The notes under the pieces: model-generated
Told to the model about the DNA's origin: nothing
The model's input: only the letters and a program-made list of their open reading frames with translations
Database searches by the model: none
In this document: positions 35,782 to 43,720 of the stretch, one piece after another
Numbering within the stretch: the first letter of the stretch is position 1
How the letters are laid out: the number at the start of each line of letters is the position of its first letter
Translations under genes and position numbers: made by a program
Assembly (NCBI GenBank): GCA_022843625.1
Contig: JALHNH010000005.1
Coordinates: forward strand, 124,001 to 188,000
Direction of reading: 5' to 3'
Origin: Bryobacter sp.
Lineage (GTDB): Bacteria > Acidobacteriota > Terriglobia > Bryobacterales > Bryobacteraceae
DNA length: 64,000 nucleotides

Positions 35782-37234
35782 CTCCACATCCCACCCTCCA
35801 CCTGAAGACGCTGCACAGTCCCTGTCTGTCAAACGCGCCGAAGTAGAGTTTCACAATTTCGCAAGCCTCGGAGAGCCTGAGCGAGCCGCTCGCGTCTACG
35901 CCGAAGAGAATCAGCGCCGCGGTGCCATTCTGGATGAAATGCTGGAGTTTATCGGACCGATGACTCCTTTCCTGGAAATTGGTGCCAATGCCGGCCACTC
36001 CAGTTATATGTTGTGCAACCAGTACGGAGCATCTGGATATGCCCTCGATATTTCAGAAGATTCTTTGCGATATGGAATCGCGCTGCGCGACAAATGGCAG
36101 CTCAAGAAGTCGCCAGTGCTTGTTGCGGGAGATGCGCTCCACCTGCCTTTCAAGGACAATTCTCTTCAGATGGTAGTGGCCTTTCAGATGCTTTCGCAAT
36201 TCATGGATATTGAGAGCGTCTTTCTTGAAGTCAAGCGTGTGCTGGCACCCGGCGGGATTTTTCTCTTCGCTGAAGAACCAATGCGCCGGCTTCTCACTGC
36301 GCGTCTGTATCGATGCCCCTATTACGACACGATGAAGTCATGGGAGCGCAAGCTCTACGATTGGGGCCTGCTCGGTTTCCTGGTCAAGGATGTTATCGGC
36401 GCCCACCAGGAGGAATCCTTCGGAATCCACCAAAATCACCGCATGTACCTCAGTGACTGGCATCAGCTTGTCACGAAACACTTCGCCGAGCAACGCTATA
36501 AACTTTATGTCCCTGAGCGCGGATGGGCTGAGCGATGGGTGAGAAAAATTGCGATTCAGCTCGATCCCCACAAATCGGAATGGAGAGCGGCTCGACTTAT
36601 GGGTGGTACTGTGGCAGCCATCTGTCGCAAAGCGGGTCAATCCCCTGCCTTTGATGCCTCGGCGAGCTTTGAAAGTCTATTTCGTTGTCCAGACTGTGCG
36701 GGTAGCTTGCAAAAAGGATCGGACCTGGCCTTGCGTTGCGATTCCTGCTCCTACGAAGCAAGCCTTAATGAAGGTGTCTACAATCTTCTCCCTTCGCACG
36801 ACAAACGCGAACTTTATCCGGGAGATCGCGGGGACATCATCGACTTCTCACTGCCCTCGCATGAGAAACATCTCGGACATGGCTGGCATGATCTTGAGGG
36901 CGTTTACGGAAACAAATACAGATGGGTGGGAGCCCGCGCCTCGGCATGGCTTGAAAACGTAAAGGGCGGCGAACAGCGCCTGCGTTTGCGAGGATTCGCA
37001 CCGGAAGCAATCTTTCTGGCAAGTCCACGCCCGATTGTGGAAGTGTTTGTAAATGGCCTTCCGCTGAAGGCCTGGCCGCTCGACCGCAACGGCCTCTTTG
37101 CGCTGGAAGCCAATCTGCCGGATGCCCCTCGCTATGAGCTGGAGATTCGAGTAAGCCCGGTCTGGAGCGCTCCCAATGACGGCCGTGAATTGAGCGTCAA
37201 TTTTGGCATGCTGCGGCTCATCCCACCGGAATAA
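35765..37234 (+). CDS. SAM methyltransferase with zinc ribbon and C-terminal beta domain
   Basis: 489 residues. A class I methyltransferase fold (about 55-230) shows motif I 'FLEIGANAGHSSYML', then 'GDALHLPFKDNSLQMVVAFQML' and 'VKRVLAPGGIFLFAEEPM'. A zinc ribbon follows (Cys pairs 'CPDC' and 'CDSC' near 306-325, Trm112-like). The last ~100 residues form a beta domain like those of glycan-binding or glycosyltransferase-associated modules ('RLRLRGFAPEAIFL', 'VEVFVNGLPLKAWPLDRNG'). It may methylate a sugar or a lipid-linked glycan; this is inference. It overlaps the upstream lipoprotein gene, and its 3' end overlaps the convergent PepSY gene. Confidence 0.8.
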   Translation: MQTKNSSTSHPPPEDAAQSLSVKRAEVEFHNFASLGEPERAARVYAEENQRRGAILDEMLEFIGPMTPFLEIGANAGHSSYMLCNQYGASGYALDISEDSLRYGIALRDKWQLKKSPVLVAGDALHLPFKDNSLQMVVAFQMLSQFMDIESVFLEVKRVLAPGGIFLFAEEPMRRLLTARLYRCPYYDTMKSWERKLYDWGLLGFLVKDVIGAHQEESFGIHQNHRMYLSDWHQLVTKHFAEQRYKLYVPERGWAERWVRKIAIQLDPHKSEWRAARLMGGTVAAICRKAGQSPAFDASASFESLFRCPDCAGSLQKGSDLALRCDSCSYEASLNEGVYNLLPSHDKRELYPGDRGDIIDFSLPSHEKHLGHGWHDLEGVYGNKYRWVGARASAWLENVKGGEQRLRLRGFAPEAIFLASPRPIVEVFVNGLPLKAWPLDRNGLFALEANLPDAPRYELEIRVSPVWSAPNDGRELSVNFGMLRLIPPE

Positions 37235-37790
37235 GAGCATAAGCAGCTATAGCCAAAAGCGTACCTGCCGCAGTACTGATCAAGCCCCAAGCCTTGCGCT
37301 TTGGGAGTGAGAGCACCATCAGGAACCCGGTGATCGAACTCACGACAATCCAGACGCAGGTGATATCCATCAGCATGCGCCATACCCAGCCTGTAGCAGC
37401 ACCTTTGTGCAAGTCGGCCATCGCCCCTACCCAGCCCCTGCCCTCGCGATGAATCTCGCCTTTGCCTGTCGCCCTATCGATGCGAATCTGCGCGCGCTGC
37501 CCAGGGCTCATGAGGGAAATTTCGATTTCGTTTTCTCTTACCTCGAAGCGGTCTACTCCAAGGCCGGTTTGAAGCCGTTCCAGCACTTGTTCCCGTTGTG
37601 CCTGCTGGACAAGTTCCCTGGGGAGGCTTATTGTCTCGTCGGTTGCCTTGGCATGGTCGAGACCAAAGGATTCATGAGTGAGTTGAATGCCGCTGAGCGC
37701 AAAGAATAGAAAAAGAGTGAAGCCGAGCAGGGAAACGTAGATGTGCAGATTGCGGCTCCACTTCATCAGACTCTTTGCCAGGACACTCAT
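37218..37790 (-). CDS. PepSY-associated transmembrane protein
   Basis: 190 residues. A short N-terminal segment leads into a helix (about 15-35, 'NLHIYVSLLGFTLFLFFALSG'), then a PepSY-like periplasmic domain ('QAQIRIDRATGKGEIHREGRG'), then two helices to the end ('WIVVSSITGFLMVLSL', 'LLAIAAYALIPVG'). Such proteins are often encoded with ApbE and act in membrane electron transfer or flavin-protein maturation. Its ATG overlaps the ApbE-DUF2271 stop (ATGA), so the two are coupled, and the gene is the last of a leftward run. Confidence 0.82.
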   Translation of the reverse strand: MSVLAKSLMKWSRNLHIYVSLLGFTLFLFFALSGIQLTHESFGLDHAKATDETISLPRELVQQAQREQVLERLQTGLGVDRFEVRENEIEISLMSPGQRAQIRIDRATGKGEIHREGRGWVGAMADLHKGAATGWVWRMLMDITCVWIVVSSITGFLMVLSLPKRKAWGLISTAAGTLLAIAAYALIPVG

Positions 37791-39076
37791 GCAGCTTGTC
37801 CACCCGGGCCGTAGCTGAGTTCGACTGCCTCAAACTCCCCATTCTCTTTGAGCATTACTTTTGATGGAGTAGCGCCACAGTCGATGACACCGCTCTCCCT
37901 GGCATAACTGCCGTGTTCGCGATTGCTCTCAACGACGATGCGGTACTTGCCGGCTGGCAGGGGCTGCCCAGCGTCGTCGAGGCCATCCCAGAGCAACTGG
38001 TAGCGGCCAGGGGGCCTGGTAGCGCGGGTGACGCTGGAGCCGCCGCCAGCGGAGCCGCTTTTCTTCCACCACTCGAAGAGGTCTGGCAGCCAGCGCCGCT
38101 TCTCTGTCCAGACTGTGATGTTGCGAACCAGCTTCCCGGCCGGATCTTCCGCCCAGACCGCTACGTAGGGTCTGCGCACTCGATACCCTTCGATAGCCTT
38201 CAGCGTCAGGGTGATCGTGAGTTGTTGATTTTTTGGCCATGCTGGGGCTGCCACTGCTCTAAAGACGGGGTTGAAGCTACCGCTTTGCCATCTTGTCCCG
38301 TCGAGCCTGAGCACCAGACAAGCTGCTCCTTTGGTGCTTTGCACCAGATGCCGTCCTGCGGTCTCATCGAGAACGCAGAGCGCGGTAGAGAGGGCATTCG
38401 CCGTCACAGAATCTGCAGCCAATACCGTTGCCGACAAGGCTCCGCTTGCGGTTAACCCCGTACGCGGGTCGATCAGGTGACTCGCGCCACGCTCATAGCC
38501 GCCGCTGGTTGTCACTGCGCCAGATCGCAATTCAAACTCGTCAACCGGTTCTGCATTTTCATGCCAGCGCAGCGGGTCAGCGACGCCAATCCGCCAGGTC
38601 CCACCACGGACGGCAATGTCGCCACCGATGTTGAGCAGCATGCCGCCTGCCTCGGGCGCTGCATTCAACGCGGCATCGATTGCACGCTCCACGATGAAAC
38701 TCTTGCCTAATGCGTTTACATCGAGTTTCTGGCCTATTGAGCTGGAGATGGCCCCTTCGCTACGCTTTTTCCAATGGGCATAGTGATCCAGCAACTCGCT
38801 GATTTCTGCCGGAACCGGCCCCGTTTCCCCACGCTGTTGCCATTGCGAGAGGGCGCTGGTTTTGTCGTAGGTACTCAGAATCGATCGCAGCCGCTCGACT
38901 TCGGCAAGACACGCATCAAAGGCCTTTGCGCCCGCACCGATCACCTGGAATTCGAGGGAAGTTCCCAAAACGTTTTCTTTACGATATGTTTCAATCTGCC
39001 GGGTGGCTGCCTGTGCAACGGCGGCCATGGCACTGAACAACCAGCTGCGTCTCAAGATCTGTTGATTCGGTTTCAT
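37787..39076 (-). CDS. FAD:protein FMN transferase (ApbE) fused to DUF2271
   Basis: 429 residues from ATG 39076, which has AGGAGA 5 bases upstream; an ATG 36 bases further up is rejected. A leader (MKPNQQILRRSWLFSAMAAVAQA) with twin Arg suggests export. ApbE spans about 30-285: 'LGTSLEFQVIGAGAKAFDACLAEVERL', 'LDVNALGKSFIVERAID', 'LLNIGGDIAVRGGTWRIGV' and 'ATVLAADSVTANALSTALCVL'. It transfers FMN from FAD to a Thr of a target protein. From about 293 a DUF2271 domain ('VRRPYVAVWAEDPAGKLVRNITVW', 'GKYRIVVESNREHGSYARESG') is fused. These two functions are usually separate genes next to PepSY. Confidence 0.85.
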   Translation of the reverse strand: MKPNQQILRRSWLFSAMAAVAQAATRQIETYRKENVLGTSLEFQVIGAGAKAFDACLAEVERLRSILSTYDKTSALSQWQQRGETGPVPAEISELLDHYAHWKKRSEGAISSSIGQKLDVNALGKSFIVERAIDAALNAAPEAGGMLLNIGGDIAVRGGTWRIGVADPLRWHENAEPVDEFELRSGAVTTSGGYERGASHLIDPRTGLTASGALSATVLAADSVTANALSTALCVLDETAGRHLVQSTKGAACLVLRLDGTRWQSGSFNPVFRAVAAPAWPKNQQLTITLTLKAIEGYRVRRPYVAVWAEDPAGKLVRNITVWTEKRRWLPDLFEWWKKSGSAGGGSSVTRATRPPGRYQLLWDGLDDAGQPLPAGKYRIVVESNREHGSYARESGVIDCGATPSKVMLKENGEFEAVELSYGPGGQAA

Positions 39077-39081
39077 GCTTG

Positions 39082-39087
39082 TCTCCT
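39082..39087 (-). promoter_or_regulatory. Shine-Dalgarno of the ApbE-DUF2271 gene
   Basis: AGGAGA on the minus strand, 5 bases before ATG 39076. It fixes this start over an ATG 36 bases upstream. Confidence 0.6.
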
Positions 39088-39134
39088 GTGTCGACGAAGA
39101 GGCAGGTGCCATCAGTTACGGCATCGCCGAGGCT

Positions 39135-39674
39135 TTACAGGCTTTTTACACGCGGCTTAAACCGCTCGCGCAAAGCCATCCAGCGGCGCTTCCAGAAGCC
39201 CCCTCGCGCCTTCTCCTTTGCCCAGCGGGACTTCCACCAGCGCACGACAGGAAAGCTCTTCCAAACTCCGTATGCGGCCTCTCTCAGCGCCGAGATCTTG
39301 TCAAATAGCCACTGGCACCAGCCAATAGTTAGCAAGGCTCCGCGGGTGAGTTGAAAAATGCGTGCCACCAGTGCTGTACCCATAACCTTGGCGGCAAAGA
39401 TTGTGCTGATGCCTAGAATTTTTTGTCCGCCGGCCAACCAATAGAGGGCAAGCATTTTGAGAGGGAACAATACGACCGATGGCACCAGAAACAGCGCTAA
39501 TGCGCCATAAGGGGGCAGCGCGCGAGCCCAGTTTTCAATACTGTGCAGGACGGGTAATTTGCCAAGCCAGGCGAAGACAAAAGAGAGGCGCCACTGGATT
39601 TCCTCGTAGGCGAGGACCACTGCCAGAACAAGCAGCAGGAGCCAGCGGACTGCTCGCCTGAACCAGCGCTTCAC
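39135..39674 (-). CDS. Membrane protein of unknown function
   Basis: 179 residues with three to four hydrophobic helices ('AVRWLLLLVLAVVLAYE', 'YGALALFLVPSVVLFPLKMLALYWLAGG', 'VMGTALVARIF') and a strongly basic C-terminal tail (about 140-179, many Lys/Arg and Trp), likely facing the cytoplasm. No family is recognised beyond acidobacterial hypothetical proteins. It follows the MFS transporter by 4 bases and precedes the ApbE gene in the same direction, so it is probably part of that operon. Confidence 0.65.
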   Translation of the reverse strand: MKRWFRRAVRWLLLLVLAVVLAYEEIQWRLSFVFAWLGKLPVLHSIENWARALPPYGALALFLVPSVVLFPLKMLALYWLAGGQKILGISTIFAAKVMGTALVARIFQLTRGALLTIGWCQWLFDKISALREAAYGVWKSFPVVRWWKSRWAKEKARGGFWKRRWMALRERFKPRVKSL

Positions 39675-39678
39675 AACT

Positions 39679-40941
39679 TTATTCCTTGTGGTCGAGGGCT
39701 TTTGTCGAATCTATCCCAAGCCAGCAAAGTGCACCGATAAAGTATGCTGTCGCTGAAATGTAGACCGTTATGGTGAAGTCGTTGCCCGTCTGTTTGAGGA
39801 CATAGCCAATCACTACAGGCGCCACGCCACCGGCGAAATTGCCCATCATGTTCATGCTGCCAGAAAGGGTGCCGGCAAACTTACCGCCCACATCCATACA
39901 GGTGTTCCAGGCTGGAGGCATTACCAGGTCGTTGCAGAAACTTGCCATCGCGATGACGCCAACGATGACCAGCGGCTCCCTCAGTTGCATGGCAACGATG
40001 AGCAGGATCCCGGCCATGGTCATGCCGAATACGGCAACGATCTTGCGCGCCTTTCGAGCATCTCCAAGCATTGCAGCGAGCTTTGGTGTGATGAATCCGC
40101 TCACCAGGCAACCGATGCCGCCGAGAAAGAGCGGCATGCCGCTGAGTACCGCGCCCCCGGCTTTGAGGTCAAAGTTTAGAGAGTCCTTGAGATAGGTGGG
40201 AAACCAGGTGATGTAGAAGTACCAGCCATAGCTCAACATGAAGTATTGGATCCAGAGCAACCAGATGCTACCTGATCCGGCAAAGCGTCCCCAGGGTACA
40301 CTGCCATGGTCGTCCGCCATCTTGATGCTGTCGCCGATAATCTCAAGTTCGGCAGCGTTGACGCTCTTGTGATCCTTGGGATTATCGCGGTACCAGAAGT
40401 AAAAGACTGCAGCCCAAACCACACCGAGGCAGCCAAAGAGCTGAAAGGCCGTGCGCCAGTCGATCATCTGGAACAGGGCGGCCATCAGCAGCGGGGTAAA
40501 CGCTCCGCCCCACCTGGCGCTCATCCAGACGATGCCCTGCGCTCTGCTCTTTTCTGCTGGCGGAAGCCAGGTCGAAAATGCTTTTGTAATGTTGGGGAAG
40601 GCTCCCGCTTCTCCGGCACCAAAAAGAGCACGGACAACCAGCAGGTAGACATAGCTCATGGCCCAGCCTGTGGCTGCAGTAAAGAAACTCCACCACAATA
40701 CGATCCGGGTCAGGACCTTACGTGGCCCCATCTTGTCTCCCAGCCAGCCGCCAGGGATTTCAAACAGAGCGTAGGCCCAGGCGAAGCTGGCCAACACCCA
40801 TCCGAACTGAGTGGAATCCAGCCCCAAATCCTCTCGCATTTTTGGGCCGGCGAATGAAATGGATACTCGGTCGATATAGGTAATGATGGATAGGACTACG
40901 GCGAAAACAATCACCCAGTGTCTGGTTTGGCTTGGCTGCAT
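39679..40941 (-). CDS. MFS transporter, ACS (anion:cation symporter) family
   Basis: 420 residues, about twelve hydrophobic helices. The early 'YIDRVSISFAGPKMREDLGLDSTQFGWV' and 'GDKMGPRKVLTRI' loops are hallmarks of the ACS group, whose members import hexuronates, glucarate, galactonate or similar organic anions with a proton. 'GAGEAGAFPNITKAFSTWLP' fits the loop 4-5 region. The substrate cannot be fixed from sequence. It is the first gene of a leftward run leading to the ApbE and PepSY genes. The region upstream holds its promoter opposite that of the FtsB-like gene. Confidence 0.88.
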   Translation of the reverse strand: MQPSQTRHWVIVFAVVLSIITYIDRVSISFAGPKMREDLGLDSTQFGWVLASFAWAYALFEIPGGWLGDKMGPRKVLTRIVLWWSFFTAATGWAMSYVYLLVVRALFGAGEAGAFPNITKAFSTWLPPAEKSRAQGIVWMSARWGGAFTPLLMAALFQMIDWRTAFQLFGCLGVVWAAVFYFWYRDNPKDHKSVNAAELEIIGDSIKMADDHGSVPWGRFAGSGSIWLLWIQYFMLSYGWYFYITWFPTYLKDSLNFDLKAGGAVLSGMPLFLGGIGCLVSGFITPKLAAMLGDARKARKIVAVFGMTMAGILLIVAMQLREPLVIVGVIAMASFCNDLVMPPAWNTCMDVGGKFAGTLSGSMNMMGNFAGGVAPVVIGYVLKQTGNDFTITVYISATAYFIGALCWLGIDSTKALDHKE

Positions 40942-41081
40942 AAACTAGCCGAGACTATCACACTCTTATCGATAGCGGTCAGTTCACCAGAGGTCTAAGA
41001 CCACAAACATCGCCAACTTGTTTCACTCACCTAAACCCGGCCCTGAAACGAAGCGATATTTGTCGAAATCGCAAACTTCAT

Positions 41082-41110
41082 TTGCCTTCTGGGCTCTTAC
41101 GGTTTATAAA
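41082..41110 (+). promoter_or_regulatory. Candidate sigma-70 promoter of the FtsB-like gene
   Basis: TTGCCT at 41082-41087 and TATAAA at 41105-41110 are 17 bases apart, ideal spacing, and the expected start lies about 13 bases before ATG 41130. It is a good match by eye, not tested. The upstream part (41053-41072) also holds an imperfect inverted repeat, GCGAT/ATCGC, that could be an operator. Confidence 0.5.
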
Positions 41111-41129
41111 CAAGAGTAGACTTTCCTTC

Positions 41130-41429
41130 ATGTTTGAATCCACGATCATCCGCCGCGCCGGTCTTGCCCTTGGGCTTTTGACGGCGGGTGTGTATGTAGT
41201 CGTTGCACTGCTGGGTCCTAATGGCGTACCTGCTTTGCTTATGCAGCGCCAGGATCTTCAGGTTTTAGAAACGCAAAATGCGAACCTCGCTCGTGAGCGC
41301 GACGAATTACGCTACCGGGTGGGCGCGCTGGAGCGGGATTCGCAAACCCAGGAACTGGAAGTGCGCCGTCAGCTTGGCAAAGCCAAAAAAGGCGAAGTCA
41401 TCATCAAGGTTGATCCTCCCAAGCAATAG
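41130..41429 (+). CDS. FtsB/DivIC-like septum formation initiator
   Basis: 99 residues from ATG 41130; a longer frame from 41082 would run through the candidate promoter and is rejected. One N-terminal helix (about 10-30, 'GLALGLLTAGVYVVVALLG') is followed by a coiled coil ('LQVLETQNANLARERDELRYRVGAL'), the exact layout of FtsB/DivIC proteins, which connect division proteins at the septum. It has the size and topology of the family but little residue-level conservation, as is normal for it. The next gene starts 3 bases after the stop. Confidence 0.75.
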   Translation: MFESTIIRRAGLALGLLTAGVYVVVALLGPNGVPALLMQRQDLQVLETQNANLARERDELRYRVGALERDSQTQELEVRRQLGKAKKGEVIIKVDPPKQ

Positions 41430-41432
41430 GCA

Positions 41433-42308
41433 ATGCTGAAGCGCCGTTCCTTCCTTGCAGCCGCTTCGATTCTCTCTGCTCAACCACGCCCTGTCACAAC
41501 TCTGCTGAATCACTTTTACGCGACAGTGGATTCGCAAACCTACGCTGCCATCGAAGCAAACGCTTTTCTTAAAAACAGTTTTGCCCCTTTTGAGCGGCGC
41601 ACTACTGTGCGCAACGACAGCACCTACTCTGGCCTTTACTTCTACGGCGATCAGACCTACTTCGAGTTCTTCGAAGAAAATACTGGCGACCGAAAGCCGG
41701 GTGACGCGGGTCTTGCTCTTGGACTTGAGCAGTACGGCGGCTCAGAGCGCCTGCGCATCGATTGGCAAAAACTCCGCCCCAGCCTCACCAGCATGGTGAC
41801 CCGGCAACTCGATGGCAAGCCTATCGACTGGTTCCAGATGACCAGCTTTGAAGAGACCCGGGCAATTTCTGTTGTGCCGGGACTTCGACTCTTTGCCATG
41901 CAATACGCACCAGACTTCGTGCAGCGGTGGAACCCCACGAGCCCGAATACAATTCTTCAGCGAGATGTTCTCTTCGCCTATTGCGCAAAGCTTGGGCTCA
42001 GTACGGTTCGCGAACGCACTCTCCTGCGCGATGTCACGAGAATCGAGATTGCCTCACCCGAAGCAGGCATCCGCATACGAACGGGTCAACTCGAAGCTGC
42101 AGGGTGGACGCTCAAGCCATCCAAGGACTCGATTCTCGCCGTCGGGCCCAACGCAGAAGCTCTCTTCCGCTTTGCCCCAACCATCATCGGCGTCACCAGC
42201 ATTGAATATTCGCTGAAGCGAGCCTCACCTCCGGCGAAGTACCAGATTGGCAGTACAACGCTTGAGATTCTGCCGGGCAACCGTGCGCTTTGGCGCATCA
42301 AAGCTTGA
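41433..42308 (+). CDS. Exported protein resembling DUF5829
   Basis: 291 residues with a Tat-like or Sec leader (MLKRRSFLAAASILSAQ). The mature start 'TTLLNHFYATVDSQTYAAIEANAFL' and 'TYSGLYFYGDQTYFEFFEE' recall DUF5829-type proteins, which have a glyoxalase-like beta fold, but I am not certain. No catalytic motif is obvious. It follows the FtsB-like gene by 3 bases and precedes an NTF2-like gene by 32 bases; all read rightward. Confidence 0.62.
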   Translation: MLKRRSFLAAASILSAQPRPVTTLLNHFYATVDSQTYAAIEANAFLKNSFAPFERRTTVRNDSTYSGLYFYGDQTYFEFFEENTGDRKPGDAGLALGLEQYGGSERLRIDWQKLRPSLTSMVTRQLDGKPIDWFQMTSFEETRAISVVPGLRLFAMQYAPDFVQRWNPTSPNTILQRDVLFAYCAKLGLSTVRERTLLRDVTRIEIASPEAGIRIRTGQLEAAGWTLKPSKDSILAVGPNAEALFRFAPTIIGVTSIEYSLKRASPPAKYQIGSTTLEILPGNRALWRIKA

Positions 42309-42340
42309 CTCCCACTCACTGCCTGCGATAGCAATGGTGC

Positions 42341-42757
42341 GTGAAACTTTTGCTCTCGATTGCCCTGCTCGCCGTGGCCCTCCCGGCTGCCTCTCCTGAA
42401 GAAGACGTTCGCGCCGCTGAAAAGTCCTGGACCGAAGCCGTTATCAAACAGGACATCCCGGCCCTCGAGCGCATCTTCTCTCCAGACCTGATCTACGCCC
42501 ACTCCACCGGCAACATTGAAACTCGGGATGAATACATTGCCCGCCTGAAGACGGGCAAGCAACGGTACGACACCATGACTTACGAAAAGTCGAAGGTCGT
42601 AATCCACGGTAACTCTGCCGTTATGCATTCTGTGACACGATTCACAGGCAAGAACGATTCGGGTGCTTTCAACGACCACCTGATGGTGATTCACTTCTGG
42701 GTCAAAAAGGGAAAGGCCTGGGTGTTGGTTGCACACCAGACCACTCGCATTCCCTAG
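42341..42757 (+). CDS. Exported NTF2-like (DUF4440) protein
   Basis: 138 residues, GTG start, with a signal peptide (MKLLLSIALLAVALPAAS). The body has the DUF4440/SnoaL-like cone fold signs: 'DVRAAEKSWTEAVIKQDIPALERIFSPDLIYAHSTG', 'YDTMTYEKSKVVIHGNSAVMH' and 'HFWVKKGKAWVLVAHQTTRI'. Members bind small ligands or act as calcium/calmodulin-kinase-associated or enzyme-like domains; the ligand is unknown. The stop shares a CTAG with the stop of the convergent BsuPI-domain gene. Confidence 0.85.
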   Translation: MKLLLSIALLAVALPAASPEEDVRAAEKSWTEAVIKQDIPALERIFSPDLIYAHSTGNIETRDEYIARLKTGKQRYDTMTYEKSKVVIHGNSAVMHSVTRFTGKNDSGAFNDHLMVIHFWVKKGKAWVLVAHQTTRIP

Positions 42758-43650
42758 TTCACCCGGATCGGCAGTGACGACGTAAAGCGCCATCCGCCCG
42801 AGTTGGTTAAAGAGCCTTCGATGATGTAATCCCCCGGGGTGAGATTTTCTATCAGGATCTCTTTCTCCCAGCGCCGGTCGACCACAAATTCTTCGCTTAG
42901 TCCGTCGATGAAGACTCGATCTTTGCTCCACTGCCAAACCAGGTCGCCCGCGCGATTGAAGACTTTGATGTCAAACTGCTGACCGTTAGAAAAGCGAAGA
43001 GGGATCGGCTCGCCGTTTCTGCTCGAGAGGCGCATGGTGATTCTGGTTCGAGCTTCGCCCAATTCCGACTCGAGTATCTGGCTGGGCAGGGATACGTCAA
43101 ACAGGGCGCCTGTCTGGCTCGCGTATATCAGGTTGCCTACCTTTGCTTCCACCAGGTCGTAAGTCACCGGCCCGATAAAAGTGGAAACCACCCGCCGTAC
43201 CAACCCAAGATTGGCCACGTAAAGTTCTTCGGTGATCGCGTTGTCCGGGCAACCGCCTTCATACTGAATCCTGAGAGCCATGTGGGCTTTGCCGCGCTGG
43301 CCCCAATCCACTCGCTCTTCGCTTACTCGAGCGTTCTGGATGCAAGCCCCAAGTTGGGTGGGGTAGGTGCCTGCAAAGCGTGTGAGCAACTCGGTCTTGT
43401 CCTGATCTTCCTGAAACCAGCGTAAATCCCCGTTCTGTTCACGGCTCAGCCAGGCGCGTTCCGGCCGGTAGCCGGCAACCCGGTAATACTCGCGCTCGTC
43501 CTTGCTCAGCAGCGTGTAGCTGATCCGGACTTCCTGTTGAGATCCGTTGTCACTTCTTAAAATCCAATAGTTCCCGCCCGACAGGGGCAAATAATCTGTC
43601 GCGCTCAGCAGGGAGCTCGACATGAGGAGGAATGAAAGTAAATACCGCAT
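42754..43650 (-). CDS. Exported BsuPI-domain (proteinase-inhibitor-like) protein
   Basis: 298 residues from ATG 43650; an ATG at 43665 lies inside the hairpin and is less likely. A signal peptide (MRYLLSFLLMSSSLLSA) leads to an unassigned beta domain (to about 190). The C-terminal 'TMRLSSRNGEPIPLRFSNGQQ' and 'FDIKVFNRAGDLVWQWSKDRVF' match the intracellular proteinase inhibitor (BsuPI) domain, an Ig-like fold. Here it would lie outside the cytoplasm, perhaps guarding against the many secreted peptidases (inference). There is no Shine-Dalgarno; a long hairpin ends 6 bases upstream. Confidence 0.75.
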   Translation of the reverse strand: MRYLLSFLLMSSSLLSATDYLPLSGGNYWILRSDNGSQQEVRISYTLLSKDEREYYRVAGYRPERAWLSREQNGDLRWFQEDQDKTELLTRFAGTYPTQLGACIQNARVSEERVDWGQRGKAHMALRIQYEGGCPDNAITEELYVANLGLVRRVVSTFIGPVTYDLVEAKVGNLIYASQTGALFDVSLPSQILESELGEARTRITMRLSSRNGEPIPLRFSNGQQFDIKVFNRAGDLVWQWSKDRVFIDGLSEEFVVDRRWEKEILIENLTPGDYIIEGSLTNSGGWRFTSSLPIRVN

Positions 43651-43655
43651 ACTCA

Positions 43656-43696
43656 AAACGCGCAAAGAGCCACGGCAAGTGGCTCATCGCGCGTTT
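43656..43696 (-). terminator. Two-stem hairpin, terminator of the Gfo/Idh/MocA gene
   Basis: An 8-bp outer stem (43656-43663 with 43689-43696) and a 7-bp inner stem (43667-43673 with 43679-43685) are separated by a 3/3 internal loop and cap a 5-base loop. On the minus strand it is followed by a short T run. It lies 24 bases past the oxidoreductase stop and directly before the start of the BsuPI-domain gene. Confidence 0.7.
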
Positions 43697-43720
43697 CGGG
43701 TTCAGATTGAAGAAAGAGTC

